Below, piece by piece: positions 1 to 8,857 of a stretch of 49,672 nucleotides of DNA (within the stretch, counting starts at the first letter, position 1; each line of letters starts with the position of its first letter). Source of the DNA: Ignavibacteriota bacterium (GTDB lineage Bacteria; Bacteroidota; Ignavibacteria; Tepidaquicellales; OLB5); contig RPQH01000026.1 in NCBI GenBank assembly GCA_003820375.1, positions 1 to 49,672 of the forward strand. Direction: 5' to 3'. A program made the position numbers and the translations under genes. The notes beneath the pieces are model-generated. The model saw only the letters and a program-made list of their open reading frames with translations. It did not search any database and was not told the origin of the DNA.

Positions 1-83
1 TTAAAATAAAAATGTTTATAACTTAATAACCTTCTTTCTATTTATTATGTTCTTTATTTTTCATTGTTTTAATAAAAAATAAT

Positions 84-124
84 AAAAAAAAGAGGCTATC
101 CTTTTGAGACAGCCTCTTTTTTTT
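84..124. terminator. Rho-independent terminator, bidirectional shape
   Basis: A roughly 10-bp stem (88-97 with 111-120) is preceded by an A-run and followed by a T-run, so it could end transcription from either side. It most likely closes a gene lying upstream of the window. The rest of 1-271 is AT-rich and shows no gene. Confidence 0.75.
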
Positions 125-271
125 ATTACATTCTTTGGTTATACGGTATGTTTATTAATGATAATGCCATTGAAGTTTGTATTTAGAAAAAATAAATTGC
201 TGATAATAAAATATATATTGTTCATTTAATTACTCCATTCTTTTATCAATTTTTAAGGAAAGTGTAAACAT

Positions 272-1372
272 ATGAAAAAAGGTTTATTTTTATTATTAAT
301 ATTTTCCTTTTTTATTTTCTTCACACAAACTATCAATGCAGGCCCCAGAAGAATGTTATTAGAGTTCGCAACAGGTACATGGTGCGGTTATTGTCCATGC
401 GGTGATGCTGCTGCTGAACAGCTTCTTTTACAATATCCAAATACAACTATTATTGCCTACCATGGAGGCAGCAATGACCCATGGACAAATTTTAACGGAA
501 GTACAATAAGAACATTGATGGGCTTTACCGGTTATCCGACAGGTTCATTTGACAGAACAAATCATCCAGGAAATAACGGACAACCTTACCCGTATGTTAC
601 TTATAATATGTGGGCAGGCTATACTGCTGACAGGTATACAACTGCTCCCAATTCTAATGTCAATATTGTTATTACGAGTAAGAATTATAATTCTTCAACA
701 AGAGAGTTAAGTGCTGTAATAAATTCTACTGCTCTTGCAAATCTAACGGGACAATATAAGATCCATTTTATACTTACTGAAAATAATATTGTTTATCCTC
801 AGGATTGTTTTCCTAGCTGCTGCACTGAAGGAATTATAAATAATTACATTCATAAATGGGTTGCCAGGTCAGTTATCAATGCTGTAACAGGTGATAATTT
901 AAATACAGGCAGTACCTGGAACCAGAACCAGGTAATCACTAAAAATGTATCTACGATACTTAATACTTCATGGGTTGCAGCAAACTGCAATCTTGTTATA
1001 GTTGTATTTAAAGATTCGGCTGCGGGAATGTTTTTAAGCAGTGTTCAGCAAACATTACAGCAGTCAGCAACCAGGCCGATTGGTGTAATAACTTTAAGTG
1101 AAGCCGCCGTATCGTATAGGTTGTCACAGAATTATCCTAATCCGTTTAATCCAAAAACAAACATTGAATTCTCAATACCTGAAGACGGAACAGCAAGCTT
1201 GAAAATATATGATGCAGTTGGAAAACTTGTCGCAACTTATCTTGACGGGTATGTTAAAGCAGGAATATATAGTGCAGAAATTGACGGCACATCATTAACA
1301 AGCGGAGTATACTTCTACAGTTTAATTTCAGGCGGCTTTATTGAAACTAAAAAAATGATTTTGATAAAATAA
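272..1372 (+). CDS. Secreted Omp28/thioredoxin-fold protein with T9SS sorting domain
   Basis: A 366-residue secreted protein. Residues 1-23 form a signal peptide (MKKG start, hydrophobic core, ending INA/G). A thioredoxin-like redox motif WCGYCPCG follows at about 37-44 (Cys38, Cys41, Cys43), with the downstream YHGG and GYPTG segments expected of an Omp28-like thioredoxin fold. Residues 287-366 are a T9SS type A C-terminal domain starting NYPNPFNP and ending KKMILIK. A GGAAAG ribosome site lies just upstream. The role is inferred: an exported, possibly surface-anchored thiol-disulfide protein. The central third also carries a Cys cluster (CFPSCC). First of five related genes in this region. 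Confidence 0.88.
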   Translation: MKKGLFLLLIFSFFIFFTQTINAGPRRMLLEFATGTWCGYCPCGDAAAEQLLLQYPNTTIIAYHGGSNDPWTNFNGSTIRTLMGFTGYPTGSFDRTNHPGNNGQPYPYVTYNMWAGYTADRYTTAPNSNVNIVITSKNYNSSTRELSAVINSTALANLTGQYKIHFILTENNIVYPQDCFPSCCTEGIINNYIHKWVARSVINAVTGDNLNTGSTWNQNQVITKNVSTILNTSWVAANCNLVIVVFKDSAAGMFLSSVQQTLQQSATRPIGVITLSEAAVSYRLSQNYPNPFNPKTNIEFSIPEDGTASLKIYDAVGKLVATYLDGYVKAGIYSAEIDGTSLTSGVYFYSLISGGFIETKKMILIK

Positions 1373-1555
1373 CCGAAAATTCAAAATTTTTGGAAAAACA
1401 GATAAAAACGCCTTTTTTTTGAGTATTTCGCAAAATATAAATCATGTTTTTTAATGACTTTTATCATGGATTTGCTTTCCTGTGAATATTATTATTGTAT
1501 GGGATATTATAAGTTTAATTATTTTTTTCAGTTCAAATCTGAGAAAGGAAAAAAA

Positions 1556-2629
1556 ATGAAATTCAAGTTTACATTTTTATTTGTTATCATTATTTTATCA
1601 ACTCTTTTAATAAATACAGAGTCTTATTCCCAGGCACAAAGAAAGGTTATTTTTGAGAAGTGGACGAGTTCCACATGCGGTCCATGTGCATCTCAGAATC
1701 CCTCATGGCATGCATGGAGCCTGCAATACTGGGATACTATAACAACTGTAGCATATCATGTTGGATGGCCTTCACCGGGTAATGACCCAATGTATTTGCA
1801 CAATCCAACTCAGTCATATGACAGAAGATACTATTACGGAATTAACTCAGTGCCTTGTGCAATGGTTGATGGTCTCCAAATGACAGGCGGATGTGCCGGA
1901 TGTTCATATTCCAATAGTGAAACTTGCCTCGGAAATTATTACAGGGCAAGAAGAAATGTTTCTACACCTGTGGCAATCAGTGTTGTTGATACAAGAATTG
2001 CAGGAGACAGTATTAAAGCGGATATTACCGTAACCCTGCTTTCAAACCTGCCTGCAGGTAATTATTACCTGAGAGTAATGGCAATAGAACATTTGATCAA
2101 GTATGCAACACCTCCCGGTACCAATGGTGAGACACAGTTCCCGGATGTTTTCAGAAAGTCATTCCCAACTTCTACAGGGACATTAATACAAAACACAGCA
2201 GGTACATATAACTTTACATTTAAGTATAAAATAGATCCTGTTTGGGTTAATCTGGAAATGTATACCCTGGCTTTTGTACAGAATGACGGTAATAAGGAAG
2301 TCATGAACAGCGGAAGACCGCTTACTATGCCAACTGGTATAAAACCTTACAGTAATGAAGTTGCAGGTAACTATCAATTACTGCAGAATTTTCCGAATCC
2401 TTTTAACCCGTCAACTTATATTGCATTTGTGTTACCAAAAGATGAACATGTAAATCTGGAAGTTTTTGATATGCTTGGAAACAGCGTTAAAGTTTTAGTA
2501 GACGGTAATCATAGAGCAGGTACATATAATATTTTCTTTGACGGTGAAGGACTTGCAAGCGGAGTATATTTCTATAAGCTTACAGCAGGCAGTTTTACCG
2601 AAACGAAAAAAATGATGCTGATGAAATAA
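1556..2629 (+). CDS. Secreted Omp28-like protein with CGPC motif and T9SS domain
   Basis: The chosen start gives 357 residues. ATG 1556 follows a GAAAGGAA ribosome site and begins a clean signal peptide (to about residue 26, SYSQ). A longer reading from 1454 adds 34 residues that spoil the signal peptide. The redox motif is the classic thioredoxin CGPC at Cys41-Cys44, unlike the WCxxCPCG of its four neighbours. A second Cys-rich patch (GGCAGCSYSNSETC) lies in the middle. Residues 278-357 are a T9SS type A domain (NFPNPFNPST to the KKMMLMK end). It is probably an exported oxidoreductase or adhesin-like Omp28 protein of unknown substrate, and the most divergent member of the array. Confidence 0.85.
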   Translation: MKFKFTFLFVIIILSTLLINTESYSQAQRKVIFEKWTSSTCGPCASQNPSWHAWSLQYWDTITTVAYHVGWPSPGNDPMYLHNPTQSYDRRYYYGINSVPCAMVDGLQMTGGCAGCSYSNSETCLGNYYRARRNVSTPVAISVVDTRIAGDSIKADITVTLLSNLPAGNYYLRVMAIEHLIKYATPPGTNGETQFPDVFRKSFPTSTGTLIQNTAGTYNFTFKYKIDPVWVNLEMYTLAFVQNDGNKEVMNSGRPLTMPTGIKPYSNEVAGNYQLLQNFPNPFNPSTYIAFVLPKDEHVNLEVFDMLGNSVKVLVDGNHRAGTYNIFFDGEGLASGVYFYKLTAGSFTETKKMMLMK

Positions 2630-2738
2630 GCTATCGCTTATTTCAGAAATCCGGTCTGATGGTGATTGATGAAATTAAATCACGGTTTCTAAAATTTATT
2701 TTTGAGACCTGAAAACATGAATTTAGGAAATTTGAAAG

Positions 2739-2768
2739 AACCGCCAAGGTTAAAAATGGCGGTTTTTT
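2739..2768 (+). terminator. Rho-independent terminator after the 1556-2629 gene
   Basis: An 8-bp perfect stem, AACCGCCA with TGGCGGTT, has a 10-nt loop and is followed by six Ts. It separates the second and third Omp28-like genes. Confidence 0.85.
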
Positions 2769-2876
2769 CATAAAAAAATGGAATTTACACCTTTTTAACT
2801 ATACAAAAAGAATTGTATTTAAATTTGAATAATCATATAATTATAAATACAATTTTTTAAAAATGAGGAATAAACT

Positions 2877-3935
2877 ATGAAAAAATTATTTTTACTGCTT
2901 TTTATAGCATTTTCGTTATTTGCTGTAAATAAAGTTTACAGCCAAACCAATAATCCTATCCTTGAATTTTGTACAGGAACCTGGTGTCAATATTGTCCTT
3001 GTGGACACCAGATTGCTCAGAATATACAGAATATGCGTCCAAATGCTTTAATTCTTGCTTATCATGGTCCTTTAAGTTCTTCTGATCCATATAGAGTTTT
3101 CAATGGTAACGAAATATTAAATTACATGGCGTTTTCAGGTTATCCACAAGGAGTAGTAGGCAGACAGTCTGGTGTTCTTGACAGAGGTACTTGGCAAGGT
3201 TGGATGAATGTTACATCAAGTTATGAACCTGGAGTAAGTATTAACGTCACAAAAAATTATAATTCATCAACCCGTCAATTGCAGGTGACAGCAAATGTAA
3301 CTGCATTAAGAACCATAGATTCTACTGCAAAAATAAATTTTGTAATTACTGAAGATAATTTAGTTTATTTCCAACAAGGAAGTTCCGGTTGTCCTGGTGG
3401 CTCGAACTATATTCATTCATGGGTTGTAAGAAACATGGTAACTGGAGCATTAGGTGAAGAATTATCAACCGGTACATGGACAATTAATACTGTAAAATCA
3501 AAAAGCTGGACTACAACACTAGATGCAGGATGGAATGACGGTAAATGTAATTTTGCAGTTTTTGTAAATCTTTCAACATCCAATCTTACATCAGGTAGTC
3601 CTGTTTTGCAGACTTTCAAGAATGGCGTTGTTGCACCGGTTGGTGTAGCAGAATCTGAAGTAATTCCTGCTGATTATTCTTTATCACAGAATTACCCTAA
3701 TCCTTTCAACCCATCAACCAATATTCATTTTTCATTACCGAAGGAATCTAATGTTAGCTTAAAGATATTTGATTTAACCGGTCGTGAAGTTGCTGCATAC
3801 ATGAACAATAGTTCATTAAAAGCAGGTGAATATAATGTAGAAGTAGATGCATCAAGCTGGTCAAGTGGTATATATTTCTATACATTGCAGGCAAATGATT
3901 TTACCGCTACAAAGAAGATGATGCTGGTGAAATAA
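2877..3935 (+). CDS. Secreted Omp28-like protein, WCQYCPCG motif, T9SS domain
   Basis: A 352-residue protein with a signal peptide to about residue 23 (VYSQ). The redox motif is WCQYCPCG (Cys37, Cys40, Cys42), with a further Cys32 just before it. YHGP and GYPQG segments match the siblings, as does a Cys-containing loop (SSGCPGG) before the YIHSWVVRNM block. The last ~80 residues form a T9SS type A domain (NYPNPFNPSTNI to KKMMLVK). ATG 2877 sits behind ATGAGGAATAA. It has its own terminator, so it is probably expressed separately. The substrate is unknown, and it is closest to the next gene. Confidence 0.88.
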   Translation: MKKLFLLLFIAFSLFAVNKVYSQTNNPILEFCTGTWCQYCPCGHQIAQNIQNMRPNALILAYHGPLSSSDPYRVFNGNEILNYMAFSGYPQGVVGRQSGVLDRGTWQGWMNVTSSYEPGVSINVTKNYNSSTRQLQVTANVTALRTIDSTAKINFVITEDNLVYFQQGSSGCPGGSNYIHSWVVRNMVTGALGEELSTGTWTINTVKSKSWTTTLDAGWNDGKCNFAVFVNLSTSNLTSGSPVLQTFKNGVVAPVGVAESEVIPADYSLSQNYPNPFNPSTNIHFSLPKESNVSLKIFDLTGREVAAYMNNSSLKAGEYNVEVDASSWSSGIYFYTLQANDFTATKKMMLVK

Positions 3936-3988
3936 GCGAAACTTATTCAGACAGGCTTAAAATCCGCTTAATAAGTATGTTACAAAAG

Positions 3989-4018
3989 AAGCGTGTTAAC
4001 TTTTTAACACGCTTTTTT
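3989..4018 (+). terminator. Rho-independent terminator
   Basis: An 11-bp stem (AAGCGTGTTAA with TTAACACGCTT) has a very short loop and ends in a T-run. It follows the Omp28-like gene that stops at 3935. Confidence 0.9.
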
Positions 4019-4083
4019 GTTATTGAATATCGGACTAAATAATACTTATTTTATATAAAACACAAAAAACAGAAAGGATTGAC

Positions 4084-5148
4084 ATGAAAAAATTTTTTAT
4101 ATTAATTGTCATTGCAGTTTCTTTATTTACAACGGTACATATTTACGGGCAGTCAAACAATACCATACTTGAATATTGTACAGGCACATGGTGCCAGTGG
4201 TGCCCGTGTGGTGACCTGATAGCTGATAATATACTTCAAACAAGGCCCAATACATTGATTCTTGCTTATCATGGTCCCAACAGCCCGAGTTATAACGACC
4301 CATGGAAGGTTTTCAACGGTAACGAGATAATAACTCTTTTGGGATTGAATGCTTATCCTACTGGTGTTATCGGAAGGCAGTCCGGTGTCCAGAGCAGGGG
4401 TGCATGGTCGGGTTGGGTAAATGTATTGTCAAGCTATGATGCCGGAGTAAATATAAATGTAACCAAATCTTACAATTCAGGTACCAGGCAATTGCAGGTA
4501 ACTGCTAATGCAACCGCTTTGAGAAATATAGACAGCACTGCCAAAATAAATCTTGTAGTTTATGAAGACAATCTGATTTATCCCCAGGTAGGCAATGGTT
4601 CCTGCCCGGGCAGCCAGACATGGGTACATAAATGGGTTGTAAGAAATATGGTTAACGGTGCTTTAGGTGAAGATTTATCAACAGGTACTTGGACAGCAAA
4701 TACATTGAAGTCAAAAAGCTGGACAACAACATTAGATAATGCATGGTCAGCAGAAAACTGCAGGGTAGCCTTATTTGTATATCTTTCCGGCAGCAGCCTT
4801 ACATCAGGAAGTCCTGTTCAGCAGACATTTAAAGATTACATTATAGCACCGACAGGCGTAGGCAATAAGAATGAAACAGCCACTGAATTTTCACTGTCAC
4901 AGAATTATCCAAATCCGTTTAACCCGACAACCAATGTGCATTTTACTTTGCCGAAGGAATCTAATGTAAGCTTAAAGATATTTGATATATCAGGACGCGA
5001 AGTAGCATCATATGTAAATAATGAAATGCTTAAAGCCGGAACATATAATGTTGAAGTAGATGCATCAGGCTGGTCGAGCGGAATATATTTCTATACATTG
5101 CAGACAAATGACTTCACTGCTACAAAGAAGATGATGCTGGTGAAATAA
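4084..5148 (+). CDS. Secreted Omp28-like protein, WCQWCPCG motif, T9SS domain
   Basis: A 354-residue tandem paralogue of the preceding gene, collinear through the signal peptide (to ~23), the Cys32/Cys37/Cys40/Cys42 redox cluster (WCQWCPCG), the YHGP segment, the SCPG loop and the KWVVRNMVNGALGE block. The C-terminal T9SS domain (NYPNPFNPTTNV to KKMMLVK) is nearly identical at DNA level to that of the unrelated YCF48 protein at 5433-6674, which points to recent duplication or gene conversion of the sorting signal. An AAAGGA ribosome site lies 5-6 nt before ATG 4084. Function inferred as an exported thiol-redox protein. Confidence 0.88.
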   Translation: MKKFFILIVIAVSLFTTVHIYGQSNNTILEYCTGTWCQWCPCGDLIADNILQTRPNTLILAYHGPNSPSYNDPWKVFNGNEIITLLGLNAYPTGVIGRQSGVQSRGAWSGWVNVLSSYDAGVNINVTKSYNSGTRQLQVTANATALRNIDSTAKINLVVYEDNLIYPQVGNGSCPGSQTWVHKWVVRNMVNGALGEDLSTGTWTANTLKSKSWTTTLDNAWSAENCRVALFVYLSGSSLTSGSPVQQTFKDYIIAPTGVGNKNETATEFSLSQNYPNPFNPTTNVHFTLPKESNVSLKIFDISGREVASYVNNEMLKAGTYNVEVDASGWSSGIYFYTLQTNDFTATKKMMLVK

Positions 5149-5210
5149 GTGCAAGATTGCTTTTTGAAATCCCAAACACCGGGAAAGATAAGTATGGTTT
5201 TATTACACGC

Positions 5211-5248
5211 AGCAAAAAGCGGGTTAACTTTTGACCCGTTTTTTGCTG
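5211..5248 (+). terminator. Rho-independent terminator
   Basis: A long stem (AGCAAAAAGCGGGT side pairing with ACCCGTTTTTTGCT) follows the 4084-5148 gene. The upper stem is GC-rich and the T-rich 3' arm provides the U-tract. The rest of 5149-5432 shows no convincing gene. Confidence 0.8.
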
Positions 5249-5432
5249 TTTTAAAAATCCGGTTAAACAGCTGTTTTAACATCCTTAAGCTATCTCATTG
5301 TGGAAGGGGAATAACCGGTAAAGTTTTACACGTTTGTGAGTCAAGTGGTTTTCCGGGTTTAACGAAAGATGGCTCCCGGGCTTCATTACAGAATAATTTT
5401 TTTTAATATAAACTAAAATTGAAAGTCGTTTT

Positions 5433-6674
5433 ATGCATTTTTCATCTACAAAAAGTTTAGTGTTTTTATTAATGCTTCTTTGCAATCTTCTTTTGGCACA
5501 ACCGGTTTGGTTCCAGCAGAATTCACCGGCAAGCCCTGATTTAAATTCCGTATACGCCGTTGATGCAAACATCGTTTATGCAGTAAACAGCAGCGGTGGG
5601 ATTTTAAAAACGATTAATGGGGGAAACAATTGGGTTAGTCAAAACTCCGGCATTCCATATCCGCTTTATTCTATATTTTTCACTGATGCCAATACCGGTT
5701 TTGCAGGAGGTGCATTAGGTATTCTTCTCAGAACTACAAATGGCGGGTTAAACTGGAATGGAGTAAATACAGGTACAACTTATTATTTAAGAGATATACA
5801 TTTTCCTCCAGGTGGTACAGGAAATATTGGGTTTATATCTGCTGGCGGAGGAAGTATTTTAAAGACAAGCAGCAATGGCGTAAACTGGAGTATGTTAACA
5901 ACAAATACAACAAGCGAGCTTTATTCTGTTTATTTTACAGATGCAAATACGGGATATGCTTGCGGTGATGCCGGTATAATTATAAAAACAACAAACTCTG
6001 GAACAAACTGGATACCGCAAACAAGTACAACAAACTCTACTTTAAGAGCCATCCATTTTATTAATCCCACAACAGGGTTTACAGTTAGCACCAATAGCCG
6101 TGTCTATAAAACAACTAACGGAGGAGACACATGGGCTTTATTCTTTAACCAGGGATTGTGCGGATTGTATTCTGTATATTTTGCTAATGAACAAACAGGG
6201 TGGGTTTGCGGCTGCGAAGGTGCAATAAATGGTACTACCAATGGAGGCAGCAACTGGATTTTACAATCATTTGCCAGCACTACTTATTTATATTCTATTA
6301 GCTTTGCAAACACTTATACAGGATGGGCAGTTGGAGCAAGCGGGAAGATTTTAAAAACAACTAACGGGGGAATAACTGCCATACAGCAGTTTTCAAATGA
6401 AGTGCCCGTTGAATATAAATTATTTCAGAATTATCCGAATCCGTTCAACCCGACAACCAATGTACATTTTACTTTGCCGAAGGAATCTAATGTAAGCTTA
6501 AAGATATTTGATATATCAGGACACGAAGTAGCATCATATGTAAATAACGAAATGCTTAAAGCCGGAACATATAATGTTGAAGTCAATGCATCAGGCTGGT
6601 CGAGCGGAATATATTTCTATACATTGCAGACAAATGACTTCACTGCTACTAAGAAGATGATGCTGGTGAAATAG
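5433..6674 (+). CDS. Secreted YCF48-type beta-propeller protein with T9SS domain
   Basis: A 413-residue protein with a signal peptide to about residue 22 (LLLAQ). About seven repeats of ~45 residues follow, each with a [ILY]KTTNGGxxW core, as in YCF48/BNR-like propellers. The final ~83 residues are a T9SS type A domain almost identical to the one ending the upstream Omp28-like gene (about nine base differences over 249 bp, mostly silent). The propeller itself is unrelated to the neighbouring Omp28 proteins. It is probably cell-surface or secreted; the ligand is unknown. It ends before a strong terminator. Confidence 0.85.
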   Translation: MHFSSTKSLVFLLMLLCNLLLAQPVWFQQNSPASPDLNSVYAVDANIVYAVNSSGGILKTINGGNNWVSQNSGIPYPLYSIFFTDANTGFAGGALGILLRTTNGGLNWNGVNTGTTYYLRDIHFPPGGTGNIGFISAGGGSILKTSSNGVNWSMLTTNTTSELYSVYFTDANTGYACGDAGIIIKTTNSGTNWIPQTSTTNSTLRAIHFINPTTGFTVSTNSRVYKTTNGGDTWALFFNQGLCGLYSVYFANEQTGWVCGCEGAINGTTNGGSNWILQSFASTTYLYSISFANTYTGWAVGASGKILKTTNGGITAIQQFSNEVPVEYKLFQNYPNPFNPTTNVHFTLPKESNVSLKIFDISGHEVASYVNNEMLKAGTYNVEVNASGWSSGIYFYTLQTNDFTATKKMMLVK

Positions 6675-6692
6675 TAAATTATAAATTACAGG

Positions 6693-6727
6693 AAAAAAAA
6701 GCGGTTGAAAATCAACCGCTTTTTTTG
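6693..6727 (+). terminator. Rho-independent terminator
   Basis: An 11-bp stem, AAAGCGGTTGA with TCAACCGCTTT, has a 3-nt loop and is flanked by an A-run and a T-run. It follows the YCF48 gene. Confidence 0.9.
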
Positions 6728-6945
6728 TTCCACCATCTCGCAATATAATATTAACGCTTGCAGTATAAAATAAACACACATTTTAAATTGTAATGGAACT
6801 TTATAGACCAATTGGTTTTGCGCTTTTCTTTTTTTGTATTGTTAATGGAAGAATAATCAGTAAAATTTAGAAAAATAAGATATTCTTTTAGTGTAAATTT
6901 TAATCAAATTTAATTTAAATTATTTCAAAATATTTAGAAAACAAT

Positions 6946-7989
6946 ATGAAAAAAATAGTTACAATATTATTTTTCCTGTTGTGTATTGGTTTTACTCAGG
7001 CGCAAACCAATAATATTTTATTCGAAGGCTGCACAGGAACATGGTGCGGATGGTGCCCGTGCGGGCACGAGATACTTGCAGGTTTAATGGTTACATATCC
7101 AAATACCATTGCACTTGAGTATCATGGCAGCGGCTCAGACCCCTGGATAAACTTTAATGGCAACCAGATTATTTCCCTGCTCGGCTATACAGCTTATCCC
7201 AGAGCTACAATTGGACGCCGTGAAGGAAACCTGAACAGGGCTTATTGGGCAAGTGCTTTTACAAACCAGGCTAATCTTGTACCTGCTATTAATCTGTCAT
7301 TTACTAAAACATATAATCCTGCTACAAGGCAGTTAATCATTAACGCAACAGCAACATCGTTAAGAAATATTGATACTGCAACTAACATTAATTTCGTACT
7401 ATACGAAGATAATCTTGTATATAATCAGGTAAGCAATTCCGGATGCCCGCCCGGAGGTCCGAATTACATTCATAAATATGTTGTCCGAAATATGATAAAC
7501 GGCGCTCTTGGAGAAGTATTCAGTACCGGAACCTGGACACAAGGTACCTTAAAAACCAAAAGCTGTACAACCACCGTAGATGCCGGTTGGAATGCAGCTA
7601 ATTGCTCTGTTGTAGTATTTGCTTATTTCAATACCCCGGGAGGTATTCTCAATTCACAATGTGCAGTTCTTCAGGCACAAAAAGACCTGGTAATAACAGG
7701 AACATCCAATTCCGGTGAAATTGTTGATGGATTCAGTTTATCACAAAATTATCCTAACCCTTTTAATCCATCAACCAATATTAAATTTACTGTTCCCAAA
7801 GACGGGCATGTTACTTTAAAAGTTTATGATATTGTTGGAAATGAAGTATCAACCATATGCGATTATTACCTGAAAGCAGGAGCGTATAATGCAGGTTTTG
7901 AGGGGTCTGAACTTGCATCGGGTGTTTACTTCTATAAATTAACAATCGGTGAATACACAGATACAAAGAAAATGACACTAATTAAATAG
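6946..7989 (+). CDS. Secreted Omp28-like protein, WCGWCPCG motif, T9SS domain
   Basis: A 347-residue protein, the fifth Omp28-like gene. Signal peptide to about residue 20 (TQAQ), then Cys29 and the WCGWCPCG redox cluster (Cys34, Cys37, Cys39). The YHGS segment, the GCPPGGPNYIHKYVVRNM block and a C-terminal T9SS type A domain (NYPNPFNPSTNI to KKMTLIK) follow. Its sorting domain is more diverged from those at 4.9 and 6.4 kb, so it did not share their recent homogenisation. It has an AT-rich upstream region of ~220 bp and its own terminator. Substrate unknown. Confidence 0.88.
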   Translation: MKKIVTILFFLLCIGFTQAQTNNILFEGCTGTWCGWCPCGHEILAGLMVTYPNTIALEYHGSGSDPWINFNGNQIISLLGYTAYPRATIGRREGNLNRAYWASAFTNQANLVPAINLSFTKTYNPATRQLIINATATSLRNIDTATNINFVLYEDNLVYNQVSNSGCPPGGPNYIHKYVVRNMINGALGEVFSTGTWTQGTLKTKSCTTTVDAGWNAANCSVVVFAYFNTPGGILNSQCAVLQAQKDLVITGTSNSGEIVDGFSLSQNYPNPFNPSTNIKFTVPKDGHVTLKVYDIVGNEVSTICDYYLKAGAYNAGFEGSELASGVYFYKLTIGEYTDTKKMTLIK

Positions 7990-8023
7990 TTTTTGCGTTT
8001 TTTATATAAGCTAAAATTTATTT

Positions 8024-8054
8024 AGCGGGTGATTTAAAGTCACTCGCTTTTTTT
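8024..8054 (+). terminator. Rho-independent terminator
   Basis: A 9-bp stem with one G-U pair (AGCGGGTGA with TCACTCGCT) is followed by seven Ts, after the last Omp28-like gene. Confidence 0.85.
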
Positions 8055-8125
8055 ATCGGTTTTTTCATGCTGTTTTATTGCTCGTAATTTATTGTTATTT
8101 TTAAAAATGAATATTGCAGATACAA

Positions 8126-8857
8126 ATGGATAGAAAAGAAAAAATCCTCAAAGTGCTGGCTCTTTTAAAAAAGGAGTTTAAAGGTTTAAAAACAGAACCC
8201 GGTAAATCTGACCCGCTTGATGTTTTAATTGCCACTATGCTGTCACAAAATACAACCGATAAGACAAGCTATAAAGCATTTGTGAATCTTAAGGAAAGAT
8301 TCAAAGACTGGTATGAAGTTATGGAAGCTCCCTATACAAAGGTAAGGGATGCAATTAAAGTATGCGGATTGGCAAATCCAAAGGCAAGAAATATTCAGAG
8401 AATGCTTAAGGAATTAAAAAAAGAACACGGTAAGCTAAGCTTAAATCATATTAAGAAAATGGGCAACGATGAGATATATGAAGAGCTTACAAAATATAAT
8501 GGTGTGGGCGTAAAGACCGTATCATGTGTATTGGTATTCTCGTTGGCAAGAGATGTTTTCCCGGTTGACACGCATGTTCACCGTGTATCAAACCGTCTGA
8601 GCCTGGCACATTCAAAGACACCTGAAAAAACTTTTGAGCAATTAAAAGATATAGTACCCGAAGGAAACAAGCTGGCACTTCATACTTTACTAATAAGATT
8701 TGGAAGAAAAATTTGCAGGGCAAAAAACCCATTGTGCAATAAGTGTCCGTTATATGACCTTTGTGAATTTGAAGAAAAAGAATATTATGCCGGGATTAAC
8801 AAAGAAATTGGTGTTGAACCAAAAGAAAACAACTTCATTATTTTGGAGCATGTTTGA
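8126..8857 (+). CDS. nth: Endonuclease III family DNA glycosylase/AP lyase
   Basis: A 243-residue base-excision repair enzyme acting on oxidised pyrimidines and abasic sites. The helix-hairpin-helix region ends NGVGVKT, with the catalytic Lys at 130. The catalytic Asp is at 148 (VDTHVHR), the same 18-residue spacing as Lys120/Asp138 of E. coli Nth. The C-terminal 4Fe-4S cluster has full Cys spacing: C197-x6-C204-x2-C207-x5-C213. ATG 8126 is preferred over TTG 8114. The stop overlaps the next gene's TTG start (TTGA), so the two are translationally coupled. A ~30-residue tail follows the cluster. Confidence 0.93.
   Translation: MDRKEKILKVLALLKKEFKGLKTEPGKSDPLDVLIATMLSQNTTDKTSYKAFVNLKERFKDWYEVMEAPYTKVRDAIKVCGLANPKARNIQRMLKELKKEHGKLSLNHIKKMGNDEIYEELTKYNGVGVKTVSCVLVFSLARDVFPVDTHVHRVSNRLSLAHSKTPEKTFEQLKDIVPEGNKLALHTLLIRFGRKICRAKNPLCNKCPLYDLCEFEEKEYYAGINKEIGVEPKENNFIILEHV

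Noticed and set aside
1454..1555. N-terminal extension of the second Omp28-like protein
   Set aside because: The extension has no signal-peptide character, while ATG 1556 has a good ribosome site and a clean signal peptide.
2822..2850. Bacteroidota-type promoter before the third Omp28-like gene
   Set aside because: TTTGAAT and TATAAATAC strings occur, but their spacing does not fit the TTTG/TAnnTTTG consensus, and such strings are expected by chance in this AT-rich DNA.
5149..5406. 85-codon ORF directly after the Omp28-like gene
   Set aside because: It begins right at the upstream gene's end, covers the terminator hairpin and has no ribosome site or protein-like pattern.
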